From contig NC_089282.1 of the NCBI RefSeq assembly GCF_963678975.1, positions 1-64,000 on the forward strand: a stretch of 64,000 bases of DNA. The letters are read 5' to 3'. This document shows positions 11,099-49,338 of this stretch, piece by piece. The DNA is from Dysidea avara (taxonomy: Eukaryota; Porifera; Demospongiae; Dictyoceratida; Dysideidae). A program made the translations under genes and the position numbers. Numbering within the stretch: position 1 is the stretch's first letter; each line of letters begins with the position of its first letter. The notes under the pieces are model-generated. The model was not told where the DNA came from, made no database searches, and worked only from the letters and a program-made list of their open reading frames with translations.

Positions 11099-11894
11099 TT
11101 GATATGTATGGAGTTTTACAAATACATACTTAAGAATTATTGTGAAGTATTCACTTGACACTCTGCTCTGAACTAAATTCATAGAATTGTAAAACAGTTA
11201 AAGATTATGCATTGTTGTGCACTGAGCTTTATAAGATTGATGTACTCTAATAGAACAGTCAGCAAAGTATTTGGTATACTCTAATAGAGTCCTCGATATG
11301 CATGCAGCTATCTAAGAGTAGCTTAGGGCACTTTGTGGCACAACTGAGCATAATAGGGGAATTTGAGTTGCCAATAGTCTTGCCTAACACAAAGTGCATT
11401 ATACATATACGTAGCTATGTTTTATGGGTTAAGTTGAATCCTATTAATCACTGAGAGATAGAATTACACAAATACTTTAAGTTTGGCTCATTTGTAGCTA
11501 GCAACAATCAAGAATCATTCCATACAAATTTCTCCTCTTGGGAAGCCACAAAAGTGCACAGCCTGTTACGACCTTGTTATGGATCCAAACTATATATATA
11601 TATATACACATATATATATCTCTTTTGGTCCACTGTTGCTCTACTAACATGTAGCTAATATTTATTTAAATTGGTAGGCATGATGTATTGCAGAAGCGAA
11701 TTTGCTACAATGGCTAATCACACGCTCATGCAAGTAGGAGGGTCTTACCGAGTAGGAGGAAAAAATTTGATTAACAGCCTGTCTGGGATGTGGCTAACAA
11801 CCATTCATTCACTATTGGCATTAACTATGATGTACATACAGATATACTGCATGTATCAAAAAGCATTTGGTCAAGATACCTTTGGTGGTTTTGG
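11099..11894. other. 3' flank of truncated YR copy
   Basis: No gene seen. It contains an AT microsatellite at about 11590-11618 and two ACTCTAATAGA stretches near 11244 and 11278 that recur elsewhere in the window. Similarity to the 3' flank of YR gene 2 is not obvious until the motif cluster. Confidence 0.45.
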
Positions 11895-12025
11895 AATGGT
11901 CGCAGTGGTCACAAAAAAATTTTAAATGGTCGCAAAACAACATTTAGATGGTCATAGTGGTCACAGATTTTGCATTAAATGGTCACAAATAGCAAGAATT
12001 AAAGAGATGGTCATCAAGTTCGGGG
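11895..12025. promoter_or_regulatory. ATGGTCRCA motif cluster and element 3' end (unit 2)
   Basis: RTGGTC motifs begin at 11896, 11906, 11926, 11948, 11957, 11979 and 12007. They are followed by AGTTCGGGGCC and then telomere-like repeats. This repeats the architecture at 10392-10531 although the spacer sequence has diverged, supporting selection on the motifs and on the CGGGGCC end. Confidence 0.6.
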
Positions 12026-12043
12026 CCATAACCCTAACCCTAA
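12026..12043. repeat. Interstitial telomeric repeat, short
   Basis: CCATAA followed by two CCCTAA units, in telomeric orientation. It directly follows CGGGGC and precedes a minisatellite. It marks the inner edge of the second stacked unit. Confidence 0.9.
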
Positions 12044-12657
12044 GTAAATGAGCCAAGAGTGTGTTGCGTGTTCTATTACAGTAAATGAGCCAAGAGTGTG
12101 TTGCGTGTTCTATTACAGTAAATGAGCCAAGAATGTGTTGTGTTCTATTACAGTAAATGAGCCAAGAGTGTGTTGTGTTCTATCAGAGTAAATGAGCCAA
12201 GAATGTGTTGCATGTTCTATTACAGTAAATGAGCCAAGAATGTGTTGTGTTCTATCAGAGCAAATGAGCCAAGAATGTGTTGCGTGTTCTATTACAGTAA
12301 ATGAGCCAAGAATGTGTTGTGTTCTATCAGAGTAGATGAGCCAAGAATGTGTTGCGTGTTCTATTACAGTAAATGAGCCAAGAATGTGTTGTGTTCTATC
12401 AGAGCAAATGAGCCAAGAATGTGTTGCGTGTTCTATTACAGTAAATGAGCCAAGAGTGTGTTGTGTTCTATCAGAGTAAATGAACCAAGAATGTGTTGCA
12501 TGTTCTATTACAGTAAATGAGCCAAGAGTGTGTTGTGTTCTATCAGAGTAAATGAGCCAAGAATGTGTTGCATGTTCTATTACAGTAAATGAGCCAAGAA
12601 TGTGGTGTGTTCTATTAGAGTAAATGAGCCAAGAATGTGTTGTGTGTTCTATTAGAG
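12044..12657. repeat. Minisatellite, 35/37-bp units
   Basis: About 17 tandem units of the form GTAAATGAGCCAAGAATGTG plus TTGCGTGTTCTATTACA (37 bp), alternating with a 35-bp version ending GTGTTCTATCAGA. The alternation gives a higher-order dimer. It starts exactly where the interstitial telomeric tract ends. Confidence 0.93.
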
Positions 12658-13015
12658 TAAAATTTAAGAGTTAGGGCATCAACCTTGTGTCCCTGAGGTG
12701 TCCCTTGAAACCAGATTACAAAACAAAGATTAGTCACATTTCTCTGTTGCTTTTATTGTTTAATGCTGTATTTTCAGTGTATAATGAAGAGTTTCTTAAA
12801 TAGTAAAAGTATTTAAGGTACAATAGAACACAGTTTATTTTGGCTCATGTACTCACACGATGCTCAAACAACTGCTATTCAGGCACTCCATGTACAAGAA
12901 CAGCAATAAATGCCCATATATTTATTTGTGGTAAGACACTTAATTGCCATTATAATTGCAACTGGAATTAGCCATTACTTAATTTTCAAAATAACTATTC
13001 TCTAATGAAGTCTCC
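12658..13015 (-). terminator. EPRS1 3'UTR and polyadenylation region
   Basis: This is non-coding sequence downstream of the EPRS1 stop on the minus strand. AATAAA on the minus strand (TTTATT at 12834-12839) lies about 180 nt past the stop and is a plausible poly(A) signal. The exact cleavage site cannot be read. Confidence 0.5.
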
Positions 13016-41985
<28,970 letters not shown>

Positions 41986-42165
41986 TTCACTACAGTAAAG
42001 TGACACGTGTTAAGACGGTGGTGACGTCACGAAACGGATGACGTCACAACAACTATTTAAACCTCGCATCGTCGCATGACTCGCAGTTAGTCTTTGCTGT
42101 GCCAGTGAGTACACGGGCTGCTGTGGATACCTATCGATTAAATCACTCAGTTTAAACTTTTCGCA
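41986..42165. promoter_or_regulatory. Divergent EPRS1/ferritin promoter
   Basis: Only 180 bp separate the start codons of EPRS1 (minus, 41985) and ferritin (plus, 42166). Two perfect palindromic CREs, TGACGTCA, lie at 42022-42029 and 42039-42046, with an E-box CACGTG at 42004-42009. TATTTAAA at 42054-42061 is a TATA-like box aimed at ferritin. CRE sites act in either orientation, so shared control of both genes is plausible but inferred. Confidence 0.7.
42092..42118 (+). promoter_or_regulatory. Iron-responsive element in ferritin 5'UTR
   Basis: The loop CAGTGA (42103-42108) is closed by a perfect five-pair stem, TGTGC (42098-42102) with GTACA (42109-42113), counting one G-U pair. An unpaired C at 42097 is at the canonical bulge position. 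Below it a G-C pair and G-U pairs continue a weak lower stem. It lies about 60 nt before the ATG and about 35 nt past the TATA-like box, near the mRNA cap as in known ferritin IREs. IRP binding would repress translation when iron is low. Confidence 0.82.
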
Positions 42166-42734
42166 ATGGCAACTTGTCAAGTTCGTCAGAATTACCACGA
42201 TGAATCAGAAGCCGGCGTTAACAAGCAGATAAACTTGGAACTGTACGCCTTTTACACCTACCTATCAATGGTTAGTAACGTGAACTCAACGAGCATTATT
42301 ACTTATTTGTGCCCATATAGTCCTACTATTTTGACCGCGATGATGTGGCGCTGAAAGGGTTCAGTAAGTTCTTCAAGAAATCTTCTGATGAAGAATTGGA
42401 GCACGCCGAGAAGTTGATGAAGTTTCAGAACCAAAGGGGAGGAAGGATTGTTCTAGCCGACATCAAGAAACCCAGCAAGGATGAATGGGGAAGTGGTCTC
42501 GACGCAATGCAAGCCGCCTTAGAGCTGGAAAAAGCTGTCAACAAGTCACTGTTGGATCTCCATGAAGTTGCCGAGAAACATAACGACTCGCAAATGCAAG
42601 ATTTCCTCGAGGGTAATTACTTGCAGGAGCAAGTAGAAGCTATCAAGGAGCTTGGAGACTACGTGACCCAGTTGAAGAGGGTTGGAAATGGCCATGGCGA
42701 GTGGCACTTCGACCGAGAGCTGGGCGAGGATTAA
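42166..42734 (+). CDS. FTH1: Ferritin, heavy-chain type
   Basis: This protein stores iron as a 24-mer shell and oxidises Fe(II) at a ferroxidase centre. Exons 42166-42270 and 42321-42734 are joined at a 50-nt phase-0 intron, giving 172 aa, close to the usual 170-180. The four-helix bundle motifs are [27 protein letters not shown] with the helix-A Glu and Tyr, [18 protein letters not shown] with Glu and His, [12 protein letters not shown], and [16 protein letters not shown] with the Gln. All H-type ferroxidase residues are present. There is no signal peptide, so it is probably cytosolic. The start is the first ATG after the IRE and fits the family N-terminus. Confidence 0.96.
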
Positions 42735-43127
42735 GCTGGACCAAACAGAAACACTATGAACAGAACGTTATCTTAGGTCCAATTTTTGTTTGTTTGATAA
42801 CGATGTTGGCATTGTATTCGTTGTGTGTAGCCAAAGGTGACCAAAATGGAAGCTTATGGGTTTTGTCACGTGCTGTGGTCACGAGTTACTTCCGAGAAAA
42901 GGGTTTGGTCGCGTGACTAGAGAAGTCGTACAGGAGGTGGCATCCGGCTAGGAAAGGACAAGGTTGTTGATCAAAGCACACACCAGGGCCTCAGTGCTCT
43001 TTAGGTTTATAGCTACGTGGACGTCAGAAGAGGGAGAGATAACAAACAACCAATTTTTTTAAAGAAGAAAGACCATCATTTCATCGATGAAAATTAGTCT
43101 ACAACAACAATAATGTCCCCGGACACA
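42735..43127. other. Ferritin 3' flank
   Basis: Presumed 3'UTR and intergenic sequence. No perfect AATAAA was found. Nothing else recognised before the TIR element. Confidence 0.5.
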
Positions 43128-43854
43128 GGTTGTATACAATCACTGGACTGGACTGGTGGACTGGACTACTGGACTCAGATTTTTTTTGTTTGTTTTTCAT
43201 TTTAGCACATATTTGGGCAACTGGTCGTAGCTATTGCTACATTGAATGTAAAATATGCAGGTGAATCTGTCTACTTGGCACTGTCTGTTATCTTAGAATT
43301 GTGTGCAATTCTCTCTCTCTCTTGGCATAATCTCTATTGTACGACTACCATTTGTCTTATCATGAAGTACAAACCATGTATACAGTACATGTGTATGTAG
43401 TGTTGTAGTAACCATGCAAGTTATAGTCATGGAGTCAGCTAGATTAAGTGGCGACAGTTAACTGTCTTGCTATTCAATAGCTGATAAAAAAGGTTCTATA
43501 GTTCTTGCATGACGGCAATAACAAGTGAAATCACATGCACAAGGTTTCAACCAATCAAATTGATTCATTTTGAACTTTAAACTATAATGACTGCATGTGA
43601 CTTCTGTTTTAGATTTGTTGACAAACAAGAACTATTAGAACCTCTGTACATAGCTGAAGCTGGGCAATGTTGACAAGTCTGGCATGATCACACCTTTCTT
43701 TTGTTTGTGTGTGGGGGAGTGGTCTAACTACATGAGACTAACATACTTGCAACCAGTTGCCCAAATATTTGGGTAAAAAAGGGAAAATACCTAAGTCCAG
43801 TAGTCCAGTCCACCAGTCCAGTCCACTAGTCCAGTCCAGTGATTGTATACAACC
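43128..43854. mobile_element. 727-bp TIR element with GGACT-repeat ends
   Basis: The ends are GGTTGTATACAATCACTGG and its complement. Both continue inward into GGACTGGACTACTGGACT repeats, for total TIRs of about 60 bp. A 9-bp duplication CCGGACACA lies at 43119-43127 and 43855-43863. No transposase. The end structure links it to the larger element at 15508-22320. Confidence 0.88.
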
Positions 43855-43863
43855 CCGGACACA

Positions 43864-44106
43864 CACTGCCACTCACGGAGCTATACCTCAACAGTGGGTG
43901 TGGCAAGGAGAAAAAAGGTACAAGAAATTTTCGTGGATTAGCGAAAAATGTGTGATTTTCGTGGTAATAAATTTTGGGTTTCGTTATGTCGTAGATATTG
44001 TACTGTACGGAGAATACAGGGGCCTTACGGAATCTTGCAATGATATCGAAAACTCAATACTAAGTTGCCAAGGTAACCTTTAAAAATCACGTGGAAATTG
44101 GCGCGA
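43864..44106 (+). promoter_or_regulatory. Upstream region of the uncharacterised gene
   Basis: It contains a MITE-like piece (AAGAAATTTTCGTGGATT near 43921, recurring inverted near 53885) and an E2F-type GGCGCGAAA at 44099-44107 immediately before the ATG. Promoter role is inferred. Confidence 0.5.
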
Positions 44107-45147
44107 AACATGTCGAAAGAAGCCAGTGGTAAAGCAGGGAGTGCGGGAGTTGGATTCCCAAATCTTCTGGGTTTAAATGCGCTTCAACTGTTGCCACTCC
44201 TAAATAACCAGAGCCTCGGAAACCAGCTGACCTTCAATTTAAATGGTGGTGGTTCAGTAGCTTCACGTCAAGCCGAGAGTCCTGTGCCTAGAGCAACAGC
44301 TACGTACAAGTATAATGTGAAGATTTTTAATCCAGCCTCTTCAGCAGCTGAGTCTCCAAAATTCATAGTTCGTCAACTACATAATTTTCAAGAGAAATTT
44401 GTCGATTTAGCTGCGGTAAAGACGAAGATAATTACGACATTCTGTACAGATGTACATTCTGTCAGCGAAATCAGTGCAGTTGGCTATTTCGAAGGAAAGC
44501 AGAAGCGATGGTTATGCGATGATATTGACGTACAAATGATGTACAAAGTGTTTACTGGTGCTAATTGTGAGATACAGTTGTGGTGTGAAAGGTCGGTGGT
44601 TAAGGAGTCAACAGGTAACAATAATAACAAACGTGTACCATCTAAGAGAGATCGACATGAAGAGGAAGTGAGCGATATTTTTGAAGATTTGAAGATGAAG
44701 CACAAGGAAATGGAACTGCCAAAACTGAGGTTATGGGCAAGAATGATTGCTAATGGTGTCCACGAGTCAACAGAGGAGCCACCTAATGTACCAATGATCA
44801 CAGGTACAGTGCCCAAACGTGCAAAGCGAGAGTCATTACATGATGTTGTAGTAGACGCTGCTAAAGCAATGGCACAGGCATTCACAGGATCGCCTTCAAC
44901 ATCACAGCATGTTGCTGTACATAATTCATCTGTTGCGGCATGTACCACAGCTGCCACTCAACCAACAGTGACCACTTCCACCGCCACATCTGTAGCCGCA
45001 ATTTCCCCATCTCGATTGGCAGATGTCAGAATGAAGCACTATGAGCAATTACGGTATTTACACAAGATGTTTGATGATGGTATTCTAAGTGAGGAAGAAT
45101 TCCTAGAGCAGAAAGGGAAGATTATGGACTCATTGAGGTTATTGTAG
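44107..45147 (+). CDS. Uncharacterised protein with SHOCT-like C-terminus
   Basis: A single-exon frame starting at MSKEASGKAGSAG gives 346 aa. Three blocks are visible. Residues about 70-155 form an alpha/beta-like region (YKYNVKIFNP to EIQLWCERS). A charged central block follows, with DIFEDLKMKHKE and PKLRLWARMI around 195-215. A Thr/Ala-rich linker leads to a C-terminal helical hairpin, YLHKMFDDGILSEEEFLEQK, resembling the short SHOCT oligomerisation motif. I recognise the general pattern as a conserved but unnamed invertebrate family and cannot assign a role. It converges on the transposase gene 200 bp away; whether the two belong to one element is unknown. Confidence 0.7.
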   Translation, partial: NMSKEASGKAGSAGVGFPNLLGLNALQLLPLLNNQSLGNQLTFNLNGGGSVASRQAESPVPRATATYKYNVKIFNPASSAAESPKFIVRQLHNFQEKFVDLAAVKTKIITTFCTDVHSVSEISAVGYFEGKQKRWLCDDIDVQMMYKVFTGANCEIQLWCERSVVKESTGNNNNKRVPSKRDRHEEEVSDIFEDLKMKHKEMELPKLRLWARMIANGVHESTEEPPNVPMITGTVPKRAKRESLHDVVVDAAKAMAQAFTGSPSTSQHVAVHNSSVAACTTAATQPTVTTSTATSVAAISPSRLADVRMKHYEQLRYLHKMFDDGILSEEEFLEQKGKIMDSLRLL

Positions 45148-45348
45148 ACTTACATTATACTGATCAGATTATAAATTTCGATTCACTTCTACTTGTCATG
45201 AACAGCAACCATTAGTTAGCTGTATACTGTTTGTTACTATTAGTTTTGTGTTATAATGGTGTTGCACTTACTTTTCAACAAAAGTTATTTCAAAAACTTA
45301 GCTAGATACTAAATACAATGCCTTATCTAACTATGATTAAAAAATCAG

Positions 45349-46338
45349 TTATCCATAAATCTGGCAATGATGTACATATTGTTGACAATCATCAGGAGTG
45401 ACAGAAGCAATAGCTGCAGCTATGCATGTCTCTAGGTCAACAACACCACTATGCAATGTACTCTCCATACATTTCAAAACGGTCTTGACTTTAGAGAAAG
45501 CCTCTTCTATGGGGTTATAGTCAGGAGAATATGGTGGCAGAAAGTGCACCATAACCCCAACTTCTCTCAACAATCCTGTAACATCACTACAATGGTGAAT
45601 TGCACAATTATCCATAATAACAATGCTATTTGGATTTGTTCCATTGAAATTCATCAGCATCGGAAGTAAACCTTCAATGAAGTCCTTGAATTCATCGGAA
45701 TCTACTGTGTCCTTAGTAAGTTTGTAATCCAGAATACCAGTGGTCGTCATCGCTACAATGGCTGATACACGTTGACCACGACATGTAAGTTTGTGTGAAG
45801 TGATCGGTTTACCCCTGACACTGTATCCATATTTCCTTAAACTATCCCTCATATCTGTACCAGTTTCATCCACAAACACCAACATACTTGAATCATACAA
45901 ACTTACATCTACTGCAAATGTTTCCCTTAAATGTTTATCTTGCCTGGCAGCTACAATCTTCATTTTCTGTCTGGTAAATCCACTCTTCTTTAAAAACTGA
46001 CACAACGTAGACTGGTGTACATTGACACCATACACACGACTTAATTCTTCCTGTACTTCCCTCAAATACGCACCTGGCTTATGCATCAACATGTTTAATA
46101 TAACTGCTTCCACAGGCTTGGTTAGCTTTAACACTCGGCAGTCCTTTGGATATTCTTTCTTACTTACACTACCGCCACTTGCATTGAACCGTTTCATGAT
46201 TCTAAACACAGTTGAAGGGTCTACGCAGAGATTGGAAGCGGTGGATTTATCATCCATCCCTAAAGCCAACTTATGCCACACGATCCTCCATCGTAGATCA
46301 TCCGAGTAAGCAGAGCACCTGCTTCTTTCAATAGACAT
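45349..46338 (-). CDS. Tc1/mariner (IS630)-type DDE transposase, intact
   Basis: The start was placed at 46338 (MSIERSRCSAYS), giving 329 aa; the frame stays open upstream to 46458. An N-terminal helix-turn-helix (DLRWRIVWHKLALGM, DPSTVFRIMKRFN) is followed by the catalytic domain: VFVDETGTDMRD (first Asp), IVIMDNCAIHH (second Asp) and PPYSPDYNPIEEAFS (Glu). I count 34 residues between the second Asp and the Glu, a DD34E triad as in Tc1-type enzymes. The frame has no disruption, unlike nearly every other transposon gene in the window. No terminal inverted repeats were found around it, so it may be active, recently dead, or domesticated. Confidence 0.88.
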   Translation of the reverse strand: MSIERSRCSAYSDDLRWRIVWHKLALGMDDKSTASNLCVDPSTVFRIMKRFNASGGSVSKKEYPKDCRVLKLTKPVEAVILNMLMHKPGAYLREVQEELSRVYGVNVHQSTLCQFLKKSGFTRQKMKIVAARQDKHLRETFAVDVSLYDSSMLVFVDETGTDMRDSLRKYGYSVRGKPITSHKLTCRGQRVSAIVAMTTTGILDYKLTKDTVDSDEFKDFIEGLLPMLMNFNGTNPNSIVIMDNCAIHHCSDVTGLLREVGVMVHFLPPYSPDYNPIEEAFSKVKTVLKCMESTLHSGVVDLETCIAAAIASVTPDDCQQYVHHCQIYG

Positions 46339-47314
46339 TATCACGTGACAATTCAAATGTTTCCTTGGTAACTTGGTTTTCGTTTTTAAGTTTATTGCAA
46401 GATTCCGTAAAATCCCTGTATAATATCTATGGTTATGTACAAACATCCTACGGATCACGTGATCACTATATCAACCACAAAACACGTAATACCGGAAACT
46501 ATATTGTGGCAAGTGTACAGGACACCGCTCTTCATGCTTGATGTTGTTAATAGGACAGTTCCAGCTACTTAGCCTCCCCAGTTCAGATGTAAATATTGTT
46601 AAAACATGTGACTACTGGCGGAGATCATCAAGGTGAGATTTCACACACAGAGTACCAGTACCTGAATCAATGTACCAGGCAGTACTTAATAATCTCTCTG
46701 CACCTTACACTGTGCCACAATCAAAATACACCAGCAAAAGAAAGTCAGATAGTTGGTTGTCAATGTTTCCTGGGGATCAGGCACCTAGCCTCCATGGATT
46801 GTTCTTACACACCTTAATGTAGTAGGGATCAAACAAATACCACAACAAAGGGTAGTCACACCTATACTGTCAGTTGAATTCAAAATTTGATCAAGGGGCT
46901 GTTGTACAGTGAATCAAGCAATCAAGATGTCCCGGAAAATGCACCTTTGAAAGTAACTTTATTTGGCGACATGAGAATGTACTAGGCTTTTATGGTTGAC
47001 AAATGCTCATATAGGGAGAAATCAAGGAAAAAAATTCAACTAATTCAAAAAAAATGCCAACCTGCTAGATGGTACGCTATTCACATATGTAGTGAGTGTG
47101 TGTGTGTGCTTGTGCATACGCATAAAACAGATATCGATGATCCTAGCTTGTTCACTATAATGCCATGAGCTGGATTTACTATTGGATATAACCTGTGTTA
47201 CTATTAATGGCTAGTAATGTTTATTATTATTATTATTTGTTTACTGTATAGAAACCTCCATATGGAGTATATAGTACAACAGATTAAATTAAGAATAAAT
47301 TGTAGTGATTGTAC
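46339..47314. other. Gene-free stretch
   Basis: The first 150 bp probably hold the transposase leader, including ATCACGTGAT near 46455. A (GT)n tract lies near 47093-47110 and a (TTA)n tract near 47219-47237. No gene recognised. Confidence 0.45.
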
Positions 47315-48010
47315 TTAGCTATAATTAATACATTGTTTAAATGTGCTTAAAGTAGGTGATTCCACAGTACTGCTAGATAGGTTATTCCATAATTTAATTG
47401 TAGAGGGGTAATAAGAGTAAAGGTAAGAGTCAATTCTGGAGTGTGGCTGCAAAAATCGTTGATCGTGACCTCATGTTTGGCTTGCTATTGGGATTAAATA
47501 GTTTCTATTATCGATGTGAACTTGTCTATGCACCATTTTATACATCGTAACTAGCTTCAAATTGTTCCATCGCTGTTCAAGAGTTGATAGATTCAGGTAA
47601 TCTAGTATCTCGGTTACACTAGCCCAGGGTGAATAATTGTTTGTAATAAACCTTACAGCTCTTTGTTGGACCATTTCTAACTTGTAGATGCTACTGTTAG
47701 TGTATGGAGACTAGACAGTTGATGCATACTCTAAGATAGGACGTACCATTGCTAGATAACACAGCTTCTTAGTTTGTTGAGTGCAAGAGCTAATATTACG
47801 TCGCAAAAAGGCATTGGCTGAATTCGCTTTACAGGTAACATGTTGGATATGGTTTGTCCACTTCAGGTGTTCATCTATTGTTACTCCCAGGTAAGTGGCA
47901 TTGTTAGATCTACAAATTTGATGTTGTTTCATAAAATATGTTGAGTTAGTTGTTAATATCCTGTTAGTGATCTTGAGGTGTACACATTTGCTAAGGTTGA
48001 ATATCCTCTT
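47315..48010 (-). pseudogene. LINE reverse-transcriptase C-terminal fragment
   Basis: Minus-strand frames read LSKCVHLKITNR, ATYLGVTIDEHLKWTNHI, LAMVRPILEYASTV then a TAG where Trp is expected, and MVQQRAVRFITNNYS. After a frameshift near 47470 they read YLYSYYPSTIKLWNNL. This is the thumb and C-terminus typical of jockey/CR1-type non-LTR retrotransposons, 5'-truncated. Confidence 0.82.
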
Positions 48011-49128
48011 TTTCTAACTCTAGGTGATATTTGACTTTAGCTTAGTGTTCACTTTAACTGGTGTCAGAGTTCTTGGCTGATATGGTGGGGTGGTATAGTC
48101 ACCAATTATCACTTGGTGATCATGAAAGCAACAAATGATGGGGAAATTTACCATTGAAACAGGAGAAAGTTTGAATGGCCCTAGGCAAGATGTTCAGAAA
48201 TACAGAGGATATTGTTGGACCTTAGGAACCAAGTGAGCTAGGTAGAGTAACCTTGTTTAAAGTATATATATGCTGTGTTATCACACTCATTGTAGAAGAG
48301 GTGCAAGACTTTCAGAGCCTCTATGCCTCATCTAGAGTAAGTGATGACATCATCATTATGTCATTGTGATTACATTTGTGGCTTCAGTTTTGGCGTATTG
48401 TGAAACTGATAACTATGGGGCAGAAATTACAAGTTTTTATGGACTGCAATTCTACAGAGTTGGTAAGAGTTGTGATCATCACTGGATATATAGATCCTTT
48501 GTTAGGTAGGAATGGGGCCATGCAACTACAGTCCCAAGTGTGTTATCCGGTCACTGTATAGTAAGATCACCTGGCCATCATGTAACCACAAACTGACCTG
48601 CTTAGTCCATCTACCAGTGTCATAAAGCTAAGAAATTTTGACTTGATTTCATAGTAATACACTTGAATGTACATATAGAAAATGTCCATGTGCTTAGCTT
48701 CATGTTAGCTAGATAATTGCTTTTACTGTGTTTTATTAGAATATGAAGTGCTGAGCTGGTTTGAAGGATTTATTATGGCAAAGTATTGTTGACTATTTGT
48801 AGAAAAGATAAGGGGCTATACATTTCTAATATTTCTCTCTGACCGAGTTAAACGTTAGTAGGTCATGTGCACTCAACTATTTAATTTCTCATCCTCACTA
48901 TACGTAGTGGCTATACATTTAAAGAAATTGTGAAACCTTACTTGTATACTGCATTGCCATATGACTAGACCACATCAGTATATATGATAGGAAATTTTGT
49001 TCTTAATTTGCCAAACTTTCTTGTCGTATGTAGTGACCGTGTCAAGCAGGTCCCTTTCAAGCAATTGGCTCCCTAACAATAAGGCCCTCAGTGTCTGATT
49101 CAATTTTATGTTTAATACAAAATATAAT
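48011..49128. other. Gene-free stretch
   Basis: No coding region, repeat array or inverted repeat that I could support. Confidence 0.4.
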
Positions 49129-49338
49129 ACGGTGGAACCTGTTATCCGAACCCCACTTATCCGGATTCTTGATTAACCGAACTACGGAAATGACTGCTCT
49201 ATTAGAGTAGTACTATTAGGGTAGTCAATAATACTAAAATGTTCAATGTTATTTATACACAGTTTCAGATATATGGATTTTTCAGACTCACAGACCACCC
49301 CTGGTCCCTAGGGGTTTGGATAACTGAGGTTCCACCGT
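49129..49338. mobile_element. Short MITE, pogo/Tigger-like ends
   Basis: ACGGTGGAACCTGTTATCC at the left mirrors GGATAACTGAGGTTCCACCGT at the right, with CGAACCCC/GGGGTTTGG continuing inward. At 210 bp it is non-autonomous. The expected TA duplication is not obvious. The interior carries ACTGCTCTATTAGAGT, seen elsewhere in the window. Confidence 0.65.

Noticed and set aside
42701-42916. 71-codon open frame overlapping the ferritin stop
   Set aside because: Out-of-frame shadow of ferritin extending into the 3' flank.
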